NCBI GenBank assembly: GCA_964575715.1
Contig: CAZNSG010000201.1
Location: 1-55,836, forward strand
From: PNAI01 sp964575715
GTDB taxonomy: Bacteria > Pseudomonadota > Alphaproteobacteria > Rhizobiales > Xanthobacteraceae
Direction of reading: 5' to 3'
DNA length: 55,836 bases
Made by a program: the position numbers and the translations under genes. Positions 32,061-40,857 of this stretch are shown here, piece after piece (the stretch's first letter is position 1; every line of letters starts with the position of its first letter). The notes beneath the pieces are model-generated. The model was not told the DNA's origin. It was given only the letters and a program-made list of their open reading frames with translations, and ran no database searches.

Positions 32061-32587
32061 GGGACGACAATATCCTGATGACGCTCGCGATTTCGTTCGC
32101 GATCATGTCGCTGCTGGCGCTTGGCGGGGCCAATGCGGTGGTGCCGGAAATTCATCGTCAGGCGGTGGAAGTCGGGCGCTGGATGACGGATCGGCAATTT
32201 GCCGACTTCTTCGCCATATCGCAGGCGGCGCCTGGGCCAAATGTGATGATCGTGACGCTGGTTGGCTATCATGTGGCCGGGTTTTCGGGGGCGCTGGTGG
32301 CGACGCTCGCCATGTGCGGGCCAACCGCAGTCCTTGCCTTTTTCTTTGCGCGCACCTGGGACCGCTTCAAGCAGGCGCGCTGGCGCAATGCAGTGCAGGC
32401 CGGGCTGGTACCGGTGTCGGTCGGGCTGGTGGGCGCAAGCGCCATTGTGCTGGCACGCACCGCCGACCACAATTGGATCGCTGCCGCAATTACCGCGGCC
32501 AGTGCCGCAACCGCCTATTGGACAAGGTGGAATCCGCTGCTGATTTTCGCACTGGCCGGTATTCTTGGTCTGGCCGGCTTGGTTTGA
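32057..32587 (+). CDS. chrA: Chromate transporter, C-terminal half protein (ChrA short form 2)
   Basis: A 176-residue membrane protein homologous to the other half: LAISFAIMSLLALGGANAVV, EVGRWMTDRQFADFFAISQA and APGPNVMIVTLVGYHVAG. It starts within the stop codon of the first chrA gene (ATGA at 32057-32060), so equal amounts of both halves are likely, as a heterodimer. About five hydrophobic segments are seen. The activity towards chromate is inferred from family only. Confidence 0.9.
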   Translation: MRDDNILMTLAISFAIMSLLALGGANAVVPEIHRQAVEVGRWMTDRQFADFFAISQAAPGPNVMIVTLVGYHVAGFSGALVATLAMCGPTAVLAFFFARTWDRFKQARWRNAVQAGLVPVSVGLVGASAIVLARTADHNWIAAAITAASAATAYWTRWNPLLIFALAGILGLAGLV

Positions 32588-32705
32588 GCCCTTATCCATA
32601 GCGCGTTCCATGGCGCGGCAAGATTGCATTTGGCAGCCGGGCGCAGTGTGCTAGGTATTGGTCGGGGAAATTAGGCGCAACGAACGCCACCAGGGGAGGT
32701 TGAGT

Positions 32706-33533
32706 ATGTCCGATGGGGCTCCGCCCGCAGCGGGCGGATCACGCGCTGGCGTGAACACGGGTGAGTCGCAGAATTTTTCTGGCGGCATGACACTCGTCGC
32801 GCTCGCCCTGATCGCGCTGGGTATTTCTTTTTATCACCCTGGGCCGGCGGGTTTTTTCGGACCGGTCATGTGGCCGCGGGTGTTCTCCTTGTTGATCCTG
32901 ATGGCGGGCCTTGGGATGGCAAGCGGGCAAATGCCGGTTCGCAACAAGCAGGATTTTTTCGGCGGGTTAGCTGTGATCGGTCTGGCGATCGTGGGCATGC
33001 TGGCCTCGATCGACTTGCCCGGGATGCGCGGCTTCGCCTTTGGCCCCGGCACTGCGCCGCGGTTGTTCGCGAACATGCTCGCGTCGCTCGGATTAATAGT
33101 TGCGTTGATCGGGGTCTTTACCAATGGACCGGAAGGTCAGCGTTACTCGTTGCAAGGAGTTGTGATCGTGGCCGGAACGCTGGCCGTCTGGCTCCTGCTC
33201 GCGTGGGTGTTCGGGCAGTTTACCACGCGTTATGCCCATCCGTTGGCCACAGCGTTGCTGATCGTGGCGGCATTCGCCGGGATAAATGTTCTCGATCGTG
33301 TTGGATTGCGGGGTCCATTCATGATCACGCTGTCAATCTTCTCGTTCGGGATATTCATCCGGCCTATCGGCCTGGTCATTGCGAGTTTCCTGACGATCAT
33401 GATGTGCGCCGGTGCTTCGCCAGACGTTCGCTGGCGTGAAACCTTCATCTGGGCAGTCATTCTCACGACCTTCTGCTCGTTCCTGTTCCCCTACGGGCTG
33501 AACCTGCCGTTCCAACTCTGGCCGCGGTTCTAA
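32706..33533 (+). CDS. tctB: TctB-like small permease with a repeated N-terminal unit
   Basis: A 275-residue membrane protein, larger than a typical TctB of about 150. Two similar units stand at the N-terminus: GGMTLVALALIALGISFYHP leading to FGPVMWPRVFSLLILMAGLG, and GGLAVIGLAIVGMLASIDLP leading to FGPGTAPRLFANMLASLG. They are followed by one TctB-like C-terminal part (LLLAWVFGQFTTRYAHPLAT to the end LNLPFQLWPRF). So it looks like a TctB with a duplicated first half. GGGGAGG precedes ATG 32706. It is 15 bases before tctA, and the two form the membrane part of a tripartite tricarboxylate transporter. Confidence 0.85.
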   Translation: MSDGAPPAAGGSRAGVNTGESQNFSGGMTLVALALIALGISFYHPGPAGFFGPVMWPRVFSLLILMAGLGMASGQMPVRNKQDFFGGLAVIGLAIVGMLASIDLPGMRGFAFGPGTAPRLFANMLASLGLIVALIGVFTNGPEGQRYSLQGVVIVAGTLAVWLLLAWVFGQFTTRYAHPLATALLIVAAFAGINVLDRVGLRGPFMITLSIFSFGIFIRPIGLVIASFLTIMMCAGASPDVRWRETFIWAVILTTFCSFLFPYGLNLPFQLWPRF

Positions 33534-33548
33534 GCGTCGAGGTCCATT

Positions 33549-35051
33549 ATGTACGAACTACTTTCAAATCTCGCGATGGGCTTCTCGGTCGCCGCGACGC
33601 CGACCAATATCATGCTCGTCCTCATCGGCTCACTGGTCGGCACGTTGATCGGCGTGCTGCCGGGCATCGGATCGCTCGCGACCATCGCCATGCTGCTGCC
33701 GATCACATTCGGACTGCCGCCGGTCGGTGCGCTGATCATGCTGGCCGGCATCTACTACGGCGCCCAGTACGGCGGCTCGACCACCTCGATCCTGGTCAAC
33801 ATCCCGGGTGAATCATCGTCGGTCATCACGACGCTCGACGGCCATCAGATGGCGCGGCAGGGCCGCGCCGGTCCGGCGCTGGCGATCGCCGCGATCGGCT
33901 CGTTCTTCGCCGGCTGCGTTGCCACGATCCTGGTGGCCGCGCTTGGCGCTCCGCTGACCGCGATGGCGCTGCTATTCGGCCCCGCCGAGTACTTTTCGCT
34001 CATGGTGCTCGGCCTCATCTTCGCGGTCGTGCTTGCCAAGGGCTCGGTGCTCAAGGCGCTGGCCATGATTCTGATGGGTCTGGGGTTGTCGATGATCGGT
34101 TCCGATCTGGAAACCGGGGCGGAACGCATGAGCTTCGGCATCCCCGAACTGTCCGACGGCATCGGATTCGTGGTCGTCGGCATGGGCGTATTCGGGTTCG
34201 GCGAAATCCTGCGTAACCTGGAAATGAAGGGCACAGCCGACATCGTCCAGGGCAAGATCACCGGCCTGATGCCGACGCTGAAGGACTTGAAGGCTTCGGC
34301 CGGCGCCATTGGCCGCGGCACCGTCATCGGCTCCTTGCTGGGCATTCTGCCGGGCGGCGGTGCGATCATCGCGTCGTTCGCCGCCTACACTTTCGAGAAG
34401 AGGATTTCCAAGCATCCGGAGCGCTTCGGTCGCGGCGCCATCGAGGGCGTCGCCGCGCCGGAAAGCGCCAACAATGCAGCCGCGCAGACCTCATTCATTC
34501 CGCTGCTCACGCTCGGCATTCCGCCGAACCCCGTAATGGCGCTCATGGTCGGCGCCATGACCATCCACGGCATCGTGCCCGGACCGCAGGTGATGACCAA
34601 GCAGCCGGAACTGTTCTGGGGCATGATCGCCTCGATGTGGCTCGGCAATCTGATGCTGATCGTCATCAATCTGCCGCTGATTGGGCTCTGGGTGCGGCTC
34701 CTGCGCGTGCCTTACCGCCATCTGTTTCCGATGATCGTCATTTTCTGCGCGATCGGCATCTATTCGGTGAACAACGCCTCCTTCGACGTGGGCATGACCG
34801 CGCTCTTCGGCCTTGTCGGCTACTGGCTGGCAAAGCAAGATTTCGAACCGGCGCCGATGATCCTCGGCTTTGTGCTCGGGCCGCTGATGGAGGAAAACCT
34901 GCGCCGGGCGATGCTGATCGCGCGCGGCGACGCCACCGTGTTCATGACCCGGCCGATCTCGGCCACGTTACTTGCGATCTCGGCGCTCATGCTCATTCTA
35001 GCGCTGCTGCCGATGATCCGGTCGCGGCGCGACGAGGTGTTCACCGAATAG
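33549..35051 (+). CDS. tctA: Tripartite tricarboxylate transporter permease TctA
   Basis: A 500-residue membrane protein with about 12 hydrophobic segments. It carries the TctA signatures IGVLPGIGSLATIAMLLP, ILVNIPGESSSVITTLDGH, RQGRAGPALAIAAIGSF and the second half counterpart GSLLGILPGGGAIIASFAAY. It transports di- or tricarboxylates or aromatic acids using a TctC receptor. No receptor gene adjoins; the two TctC-type receptors in the window are 17 kb or more away, and others may exist outside. Confidence 0.95.
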   Translation: MYELLSNLAMGFSVAATPTNIMLVLIGSLVGTLIGVLPGIGSLATIAMLLPITFGLPPVGALIMLAGIYYGAQYGGSTTSILVNIPGESSSVITTLDGHQMARQGRAGPALAIAAIGSFFAGCVATILVAALGAPLTAMALLFGPAEYFSLMVLGLIFAVVLAKGSVLKALAMILMGLGLSMIGSDLETGAERMSFGIPELSDGIGFVVVGMGVFGFGEILRNLEMKGTADIVQGKITGLMPTLKDLKASAGAIGRGTVIGSLLGILPGGGAIIASFAAYTFEKRISKHPERFGRGAIEGVAAPESANNAAAQTSFIPLLTLGIPPNPVMALMVGAMTIHGIVPGPQVMTKQPELFWGMIASMWLGNLMLIVINLPLIGLWVRLLRVPYRHLFPMIVIFCAIGIYSVNNASFDVGMTALFGLVGYWLAKQDFEPAPMILGFVLGPLMEENLRRAMLIARGDATVFMTRPISATLLAISALMLILALLPMIRSRRDEVFTE

Positions 35052-35143
35052 CGCCGGTTGGTGCGATTAACCGCCGCAAGGGACGATTTTTGGGTCGATC
35101 TTTCTTTCCAGGGGGTTGTTCTGCGGTAGAAATCTTTATTGAA

Positions 35144-35190
35144 TCGCATTTTCTACGGCGAACCGGTTCCCACTTCGCCGGAAAATGCTC
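35144..35190. repeat. Palindromic repeat, GCATTTTCC family (copy 2)
   Basis: It reads TCGCATTTTCTACGGCGAAC to ACTTCGCCGGAAAATGCTC and is the inverse of the copy at 18388-18435. It lies in the 220-base gap before thyA, which otherwise shows nothing clear. Confidence 0.85.
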
Positions 35191-35271
35191 TTACGCGACG
35201 GCTTCGCGGCGGGCGGCCGTGGCGGTAATCTCGCGGGACAAGCTTTGAGTCGCGCCCCCGAGGCAATGCCG

Positions 35272-36066
35272 ATGCGCCAGTATCTCGACCTGATGGAACG
35301 CGTGCTCGCCGACGGCGTGGAGAAACGCGACCGCACCGGCACCGGCACGCTGTCGGTCTTCGGCCATCAGATGCGCTTCGATCTCGAGCAGGGGTTTCCG
35401 CTCGTCACCACCAAGAAGCTGCATCTGAAGTCGATCATCCATGAGCTGCTGTGGTTTCTGCGCGGCGACACCAACGTCAAATATCTGCACGAACACGGAG
35501 TTTCGATCTGGGACGAGTGGGCGGACGAGGCCGGCGAGCTCGGGCCGGTGTACGGCCAGCAATGGCGCTCGTGGCCTTCACCGGACGGCGGGGCGATCGA
35601 TCAGATTTCAGAGGTGATTGCCGCTATCGCCAAGAATCCCGACTCGCGCCGGCTCATTGTCAGCGCCTGGAATCCGGCGGATGTGGCCAAGATGGCGCTG
35701 CCGCCGTGCCATTGTCTGTTTCAATTCTATGCCGCCAAGGGCCGACTGTCCTGCCAGCTCTATCAGCGTTCGGCCGACGTCTTCATTGGGGTGCCGTTCA
35801 ACATCGCGTCCTATGCGCTGCTCACCATGATGGTGGCGCGGGTGACGGGCCTTATGACCGGCGAGTTCATCCACACGTTCGGGGATGCACACCTCTATCT
35901 CAATCATCTCGATCAGGCGCGGATGCAGCTTTCGCGTGCGCCGCGCAAGTTGCCGGCCATGCGGCTCAATCCGGCGGCAAAGGATATTTTCAGTTTCCGC
36001 TACGAGGATTTCACGCTCGCGGACTACGAGCCGCACCCGCATATCAAGGCGCAGGTGGCGGTGTGA
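35272..36066 (+). CDS. thyA: Thymidylate synthase ThyA
   Basis: A 264-residue enzyme making dTMP from dUMP with methylene-tetrahydrofolate. Landmarks are RTGTGTLSVFGHQMRFDLEQ, TTKKLHLKSIIHELLWFLRG, the catalytic cysteine in MALPPCHCLFQFY, QRSADVFIGVPFNIASYALL and HTFGDAHLYLNHLDQ. The length from ATG 35272 equals the canonical 264 residues; GAGG lies eight bases upstream. A start at 35266 is also possible. It overlaps folA by four bases, so the dTMP cycle genes are coupled. Confidence 0.95.
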   Translation: MRQYLDLMERVLADGVEKRDRTGTGTLSVFGHQMRFDLEQGFPLVTTKKLHLKSIIHELLWFLRGDTNVKYLHEHGVSIWDEWADEAGELGPVYGQQWRSWPSPDGGAIDQISEVIAAIAKNPDSRRLIVSAWNPADVAKMALPPCHCLFQFYAAKGRLSCQLYQRSADVFIGVPFNIASYALLTMMVARVTGLMTGEFIHTFGDAHLYLNHLDQARMQLSRAPRKLPAMRLNPAAKDIFSFRYEDFTLADYEPHPHIKAQVAV

Positions 36067-36587
36067 GCGCGGCACCGCCGCGGATTGCCGTCGTTCTGCT
36101 TGCCGCGGTGGCCGAGAACGGCGTGATCGGGCGCGATAATACGATGCCGTGGCGGCTCAAATCCGATTTGGCGCGTTTTCGCGCGCTCACCATGGGCAAG
36201 CCGGTGGTGATGGGGCGGAAAACCTATCTCTCGATCGGCAAGCCGCTTGCGGGCCGCAGTAATATTGTGGTCAGCCGTAACGCCGGCTTCACTGCGCCAG
36301 GTATCGTGGTCGCGGCCAATCTTGATGCGGCGCTCGCGGCGGCGCGCGGTGATGCATTGCGGCGCGGCGCGGACGCCGTCTTCATCATCGGCGGCACCGA
36401 CATCTTCGTACAGACCATGCCGCTCGCCGATCACCTGGACATTACCCTGGTGCACGCCCGGCCGGCCGGCGACACTTACTTTCCGCCCATCGACCCCAAG
36501 AGCTGGCGCGAGGCCGAGCGCAGCGAGCACATTGCAGGACCGCAGGATGATGCAGACTTTGCCCATATCACCTATATACGGGCCTGA
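36063..36587 (+). CDS. folA: Dihydrofolate reductase FolA
   Basis: A 174-residue enzyme that reduces the dihydrofolate made by ThyA. Visible are the N-terminal strand VLLAAVAENGVIGRDNTMPW, the MPWRLKSDLARFRALTMGKP block with the catalytic aspartate, VVMGRKTYLSIGKPL and the NADPH-binding VFIIGGTDIFVQTMPLADHL. It begins with GTG 36063, within the thyA stop region (GTGA overlap), which couples translation of the two. Confidence 0.93.
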   Translation: MSAAPPRIAVVLLAAVAENGVIGRDNTMPWRLKSDLARFRALTMGKPVVMGRKTYLSIGKPLAGRSNIVVSRNAGFTAPGIVVAANLDAALAAARGDALRRGADAVFIIGGTDIFVQTMPLADHLDITLVHARPAGDTYFPPIDPKSWREAERSEHIAGPQDDADFAHITYIRA

Positions 36588-36693
36588 GCCTGCGGCATTT
36601 TACATGGCGCGTTGTAAGCGTCCAAAGGCTCCCCTATAACCCTGGGCAGCCATTCAGCCGGCGGACTAAGGCCGGCGAGCGAGGAGAAATCTC

Positions 36694-37815
36694 ATGCCGT
36701 GGAGCAATCAGGGTGGCGGACCCTGGGGGTCGGGCGGGAAGGGGCCATGGGGCTCCGGCCAGCAGCCGTCCGGGTCGTCGCCGCCGGATTTGGAAGAATT
36801 GCTGCGCCGCAGCCAGGATAAGCTGCGCTCCGTGCTGCCCGGCGGCAATTTGGGCAGCCGGGGTTTTGCGCTGATCGCGCTTGTTGCGGTCGTGCTGTGG
36901 GGCTTGTCGGGCTTCTTCCGGGTGGAACCGGACGAGCTTGGCGTGGTGATGCGCTTTGGCAAATATACCCGCGACGTCCAGCCCGGCCTCAACTACCACT
37001 TGCCGTATCCGGTTGAAACCGTGCTCACGCCAAAAGCGCTGCGGATCAACAAGATCGATATCGGCCTGCGCGTGTCAGAGGACACGCGCCGCGGTGGCAC
37101 CACGACGCGCGACGTCCCGGAAGAGAGCCTGATGCTGACCGGCGACGAGAACATCGTCGATGTGGACTTCTCCGTGTTGTGGAAGGTCAAGCCCAATGGG
37201 GTGAGCGATTATCTGTTCAATATCCAGAATGCGGAAGGCACCGTGAAGGCGGTGGCCGAAAGCGCCATGCGGGAGGTGATTGGACGCTCCAACATTCAGC
37301 CGATCTTGACCGGCGCGCGCCAAAATATCGAAACGGCGGTTCAAGAACTGATGCAGAAAGTGCTTGATCAATATAGCGCCGGCGTTCTGGTGCAGCAGGT
37401 GCAGTTGCAGAAGGTCGATCCGCCGGCACAGGTGATCGATTCCTTCCGCGACGTGCAGGCGGCGCGCGCCGACCTCGAACGGGCGCAGAACGAGGCGCAA
37501 ACCTACGCCAATCGGGTCGTGCCCGAGGCGCGCGGCAAGGTGGCGGAAATTCTGCAAGCCGCGGAAGCCTATCGCGAACAGACCGTGGCGGAGGCCACCG
37601 GTCAAACCTCGCGGTATCTCAAAATCTACGACGAATACAGGAAAGCGCCGCAAGTGACGCGGCAGCGCATGTATCTTGAAACCATGGAACGGCTGTTCAG
37701 CGGTACCGATAAGATCATTCTGGATTCTGGAACGGGTCCAGGCGGATCGGGTGTCGTGCCGTATCTGCCGCTCAACGAGTTGACGCGGCGGCCGCAGAGC
37801 GGAGGTACCCGATGA
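36694..37815 (+). CDS. hflK: HflK, FtsH-protease regulator (SPFH domain)
   Basis: A 373-residue inner-membrane protein. A glycine- and proline-rich N-terminus (WSNQGGGPWGSGGKGPWGSG) precedes one membrane segment (FALIALVAVVLWGLSGFF). The SPFH/band 7 domain follows (VEPDELGVVMRFGKYTRDV, LTGDENIVDVDFSVLWKV, and GVLVQQVQLQKVDPP), then a helical region with AREYREQ-like AEAYREQTVAEATGQ. HflK and HflC form a cage around the FtsH protease in the membrane. The stop overlaps the hflC start (ATGA). Confidence 0.94.
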   Translation: MPWSNQGGGPWGSGGKGPWGSGQQPSGSSPPDLEELLRRSQDKLRSVLPGGNLGSRGFALIALVAVVLWGLSGFFRVEPDELGVVMRFGKYTRDVQPGLNYHLPYPVETVLTPKALRINKIDIGLRVSEDTRRGGTTTRDVPEESLMLTGDENIVDVDFSVLWKVKPNGVSDYLFNIQNAEGTVKAVAESAMREVIGRSNIQPILTGARQNIETAVQELMQKVLDQYSAGVLVQQVQLQKVDPPAQVIDSFRDVQAARADLERAQNEAQTYANRVVPEARGKVAEILQAAEAYREQTVAEATGQTSRYLKIYDEYRKAPQVTRQRMYLETMERLFSGTDKIILDSGTGPGGSGVVPYLPLNELTRRPQSGGTR

Positions 37816-38792
37816 GGCTCGGTCTCGCCGGCGGCATCGTCGCCGTTCTTGCGCTCGCGGCCGTGATTCTTGGCTATAGTGCGATATTCACGGTCTATCA
37901 GACGCAACAAGCGCTCCTCGTGCGCCTCGGCCAGCCGGTCGGCGCGCCAATCACTGAACCAGGGCTGCATTTCAAGATGCCGCTCATCGATAGCGTCATC
38001 TACATTGACAAGCGCATCCTTGATCTTGAATCGTCGTCGTCGGTATCCGGAGCTACATCGGCTTCGCGGCATGGGCAGGAGGTGATCGCCTCCGACCAGA
38101 AGCGTCTCGTCGTCGATGCCTTCGCGCGTTATCGCATTCATGATGCGCTGCGGTTTTTTCAGACGCTTGGCACGATCAACGCGGCCAATACACAGCTGGA
38201 AATTCTGCTCAATTCGGCACTGCGCCGCGTGCTTGGCGAGTCCACGTTGACTGAAGTGGTGCGGGATGAGCGCGCAGTACTGATGGCCCGCGTTCGCGAG
38301 CAGCTCGATCGCGAGGCGCAGGCTTATGGCATTACGGTGATCGACGTGCGTATCCGGCGCGCCGATCTGCCGGATCAGAACAGCCTGGCGGTCTATCAGC
38401 GCATGCAGACCGAGCGGCAACGCGAGGCGGCCGAATTCCGCGCTCAGGGCAGCCAGCGCGGGCAGGAGATCCGCTCAAAGGCCGATCGCGATGTCACCGT
38501 GCTGATCGCCGATGCGACCTCAAAGTCCGAGCAGTTTCGCGGCGAGGGCGACGGCGAGCGCAACCGCATCTTTGCGGATGCCTTTGGCAAGGATCCGGAT
38601 TTCTTCGCCTTCTATCGCTCGATGCAGGCCTATGAGGCCGGCCTGCGGCATGGCGACACGCGCATGCTGTTGCGGCCGGATTCCGAGTTTTTCCGCTATT
38701 TCGTCGATCCCTCGGGCAGATCGCGCGACGGCTCTGGGCCGCCGAGTGCGCTACCGCGTCCGCCCGCTCCGGCGCCAACTCCACCGCGATAG
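37812..38792 (+). CDS. hflC: HflC, FtsH-protease regulator (SPFH domain)
   Basis: A 326-residue partner of HflK with an N-terminal membrane segment (LAGGIVAVLALAAVILGYSA) and the SPFH domain: IFTVYQTQQALLVRLGQPVG, PGLHFKMPLIDSVIYIDKRI and VIASDQKRLVVDAFARYRI. The C-terminal region includes DVRIRRADLPDQNSLAVYQR and the QREAAEFRAQGSQRGQEIR helix typical of HflC, and a proline-rich tail. Start ATG 37812 is inside the hflK stop codon. Confidence 0.94.
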   Translation: MRLGLAGGIVAVLALAAVILGYSAIFTVYQTQQALLVRLGQPVGAPITEPGLHFKMPLIDSVIYIDKRILDLESSSSVSGATSASRHGQEVIASDQKRLVVDAFARYRIHDALRFFQTLGTINAANTQLEILLNSALRRVLGESTLTEVVRDERAVLMARVREQLDREAQAYGITVIDVRIRRADLPDQNSLAVYQRMQTERQREAAEFRAQGSQRGQEIRSKADRDVTVLIADATSKSEQFRGEGDGERNRIFADAFGKDPDFFAFYRSMQAYEAGLRHGDTRMLLRPDSEFFRYFVDPSGRSRDGSGPPSALPRPPAPAPTPPR

Positions 38793-38841
38793 CATGCAAT
38801 AGCCGCGGAAGCTTTCACATCAGCGGCATTGGTCGATCGTG

Positions 38842-39027
38842 ATGCCTGATTTTCTGGTCGTGCTTGGACTGCTGTTTGCCATTGAAGGGCTAGCTTTCGC
38901 GGCCTTTCCAGCAACGGTGAAGCGAGCCATGGCACAGGTCATGGAAACACCGGACACAGCCCTGCGAATCATCGGAATTGCTTCCGCCGCGCTTGGTGTC
39001 GTGCTGATTTGGCTGGTCCGAGGGTAG
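38842..39027 (+). CDS. DUF2065 small membrane protein (YjeT-like)
   Basis: A 61-residue protein with two hydrophobic segments (FLVVLGLLFAIEGLAFAAFP and IIGIASAALGVVLIWLVRG) around the conserved KRAMAQVMETPDTALR loop. This is the DUF2065 family, which is regularly found between hflC and the periplasmic protease in this bacterial group. Function unknown; the conserved context suggests a role with HflKC-FtsH. Confidence 0.88.
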   Translation: MPDFLVVLGLLFAIEGLAFAAFPATVKRAMAQVMETPDTALRIIGIASAALGVVLIWLVRG

Positions 39028-39130
39028 ATTGGCTGCATAACCAGCCCAAGATCGGCCTTGGCCGGTCAACGTATTGCATCCGGGTCGCTTTTTCGCCCTA
39101 ATCGGGCCGTTCACTGCAATATTAAGACCT

Positions 39131-39156
39131 CTTGAAACCACTCTTGCATACCATCG
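39131..39156 (+). promoter_or_regulatory. Candidate heat-shock (RpoH-type) promoter of degP
   Basis: CTTGAA (39131-39136) is followed after 14 bases by CCATCG (39151-39156), resembling the sigma-32 pattern CTTGAA and CCCCATNT. It lies about 50 bases upstream of the degP start. The -10 side is only a partial match. Confidence 0.35.
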
Positions 39157-39206
39157 TGCAGGAAGGCACTGTTGTGGTCAGCCCCTTAATAGGAGAGTCG
39201 ACGGCC

Positions 39207-40685
39207 ATGGCCCGTTTCTTCGCTGAACTTACGCGCACCATCCGTCAACCCGTGCTGGCTACAATCGTGGCAGGTGTGCTGGTGTTACCGGCGCTCGCGC
39301 GCGGACCTGACGGCATTGCCGATGTGGCCGAACGGGTGATCGATGCGGTGGTCAATATCTCGACCTCGCAGACGGTGGATGCGCGCAATCCGCAGGCTGC
39401 TCCGCAACTGCCGCCGGGCTCTCCGTTCGAGGAATTTTTCGAGGAGTTCTTCAAGAATCGGCGCGGGCAGGGGGATAACCAGGCGCCCAACCGCACGCCG
39501 CGCCGGGTCAATTCGCTCGGATCCGGTTTTGTCATCGATCCGTCCGGCATCGTGGTCACCAACAACCATGTGATCGCGGAGGCCGATGAGGTTCATGTCA
39601 TCTTCAACGACGGCACACGGCTCAAGGCTGAGATCATCGGCCGCGACCAGAAAACCGATTTGGCCGTGCTCAAGGTCAATTCAACCCGGCCGCTCAAAGC
39701 GGTGAAATTCGGCGATTCCGAAAAGCTGCGGCTGGGCGAATGGGTTATCGCAATCGGCAACCCGTTCAGTCTCGGCGGGTCGGTGACCGCTGGCATCGTG
39801 TCGGCGCGCAACCGCGACATCAATTCAGGGCCCTACGACAACTACATTCAGACCGATGCGGCGATCAATCGCGGCAATTCCGGCGGGCCGCTGTTCAATC
39901 TCGATGGCGATGTTATTGGTGTCAATACAGCCATCATTTCGCCGTCGGGCACTTCGGTCGGCATCGGGTTTGCGGTGCCGGCGAAGACGGCAACTGCGGT
40001 GATCAGCCAATTGCGCGAGTTCAAGGAAGTACGGCGCGGCTGGCTGGGCGTGAAGATCCAGCAGGTCACGGACGACATTGCCGAGAGTCTCGGCGTCAAG
40101 CCCGCGCGCGGTGCGTTGATCGCAGGCATCGACGAGAAGGGGCCGGCCGGACCGGCCGGAATCCAGGCCGGCGATGTCATCGTCAAGTTTGACGGCAAAG
40201 ACATCAAGGAAATGAAGGAATTGCCGCGCATCGTCGCCGACACGCCGGTGGGCAAGGATGTCGAAGTCATCATCATCCGCAAGGGCAAGGAAGAGAAGAA
40301 GATCGTGCGGCTTGGCCGGCTCGAGGATGCCGAGAAGCCGGTGCCGGCAACGGTCAAGAGCACGCCGCCGCCGGAGAAGTCGACGGTGCAAAAGAGCCTC
40401 GGGCTCGAGCTCTCCATCCTCACGGACGAACTGCGCAAGCGCTACAAGATCAAGGACTCGGTCAAGGGCGTCGTCATCACCGGCGTCGATCAGTCGTCGA
40501 TCGCGGCCGACAAACGCCTGGCGGCCGGCAGCGTCGTGGTGAACATCGAGCAGGAACTGGTGTCGACCCCCGCCGATTTGCAAGCCCGCGTCGAGCAATA
40601 CAAGAAAGCGGGAAAAAAGAGCGTTCTGCTGCTGGTGGCGACCGCGGAAGGCGACATGATCTTTGTCGCGCTGCCGCTGAACTGA
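39207..40685 (+). CDS. degP: Do-family serine protease (DegP/HtrA)
   Basis: A 492-residue periplasmic protease/chaperone. The N-terminus has a signal-like hydrophobic stretch (LATIVAGVLVLPALA). The trypsin-like domain shows the triad His in VVTNNHVIAEADEVHV, Asp in DQKTDLAVLKVN and Ser in AINRGNSGGPLFNLDGDVIG. Two PDZ domains follow (GWLGVKIQQVTDDIAESLGV and LGLELSILTDELRKRYKI). The start at 39207 has AGGAGAG upstream. A candidate heat-shock promoter precedes it, and the gene follows hflKC-DUF2065 in the usual order. Confidence 0.93.
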   Translation: MARFFAELTRTIRQPVLATIVAGVLVLPALARGPDGIADVAERVIDAVVNISTSQTVDARNPQAAPQLPPGSPFEEFFEEFFKNRRGQGDNQAPNRTPRRVNSLGSGFVIDPSGIVVTNNHVIAEADEVHVIFNDGTRLKAEIIGRDQKTDLAVLKVNSTRPLKAVKFGDSEKLRLGEWVIAIGNPFSLGGSVTAGIVSARNRDINSGPYDNYIQTDAAINRGNSGGPLFNLDGDVIGVNTAIISPSGTSVGIGFAVPAKTATAVISQLREFKEVRRGWLGVKIQQVTDDIAESLGVKPARGALIAGIDEKGPAGPAGIQAGDVIVKFDGKDIKEMKELPRIVADTPVGKDVEVIIIRKGKEEKKIVRLGRLEDAEKPVPATVKSTPPPEKSTVQKSLGLELSILTDELRKRYKIKDSVKGVVITGVDQSSIAADKRLAAGSVVVNIEQELVSTPADLQARVEQYKKAGKKSVLLLVATAEGDMIFVALPLN

Positions 40686-40706
40686 CGCCGTTGATCTGAA
40701 GCGAGT

Positions 40707-40836
40707 GTAGGGTGGGCTGAGTGAAGCGAAGCCCACCGTCATCCGCGCGATATCGCCATGATACACGTGGGCACGGCGCTTCCGCCTACGCCCTTTCAGG
40801 CTTCGGCGGACAAGTGCGCGCCTTTGCCCACCCTAC
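40707..40836. repeat. Intergenic palindrome, GTAGGGTGGGC family
   Basis: Outer arms GTAGGGTGGGC (40707) and GCCCACCCTAC (end 40836) are perfect inverted repeats; GAAGCCCACCG and CGTGGGCACGG lie inside. It separates the convergent degP and DUF1015 genes. It is a different family from the CATTCCGG and CATCCTGAGG repeats. Confidence 0.8.
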
Positions 40837-40857
40837 GTTTGCCTACGATTGTCGTGC

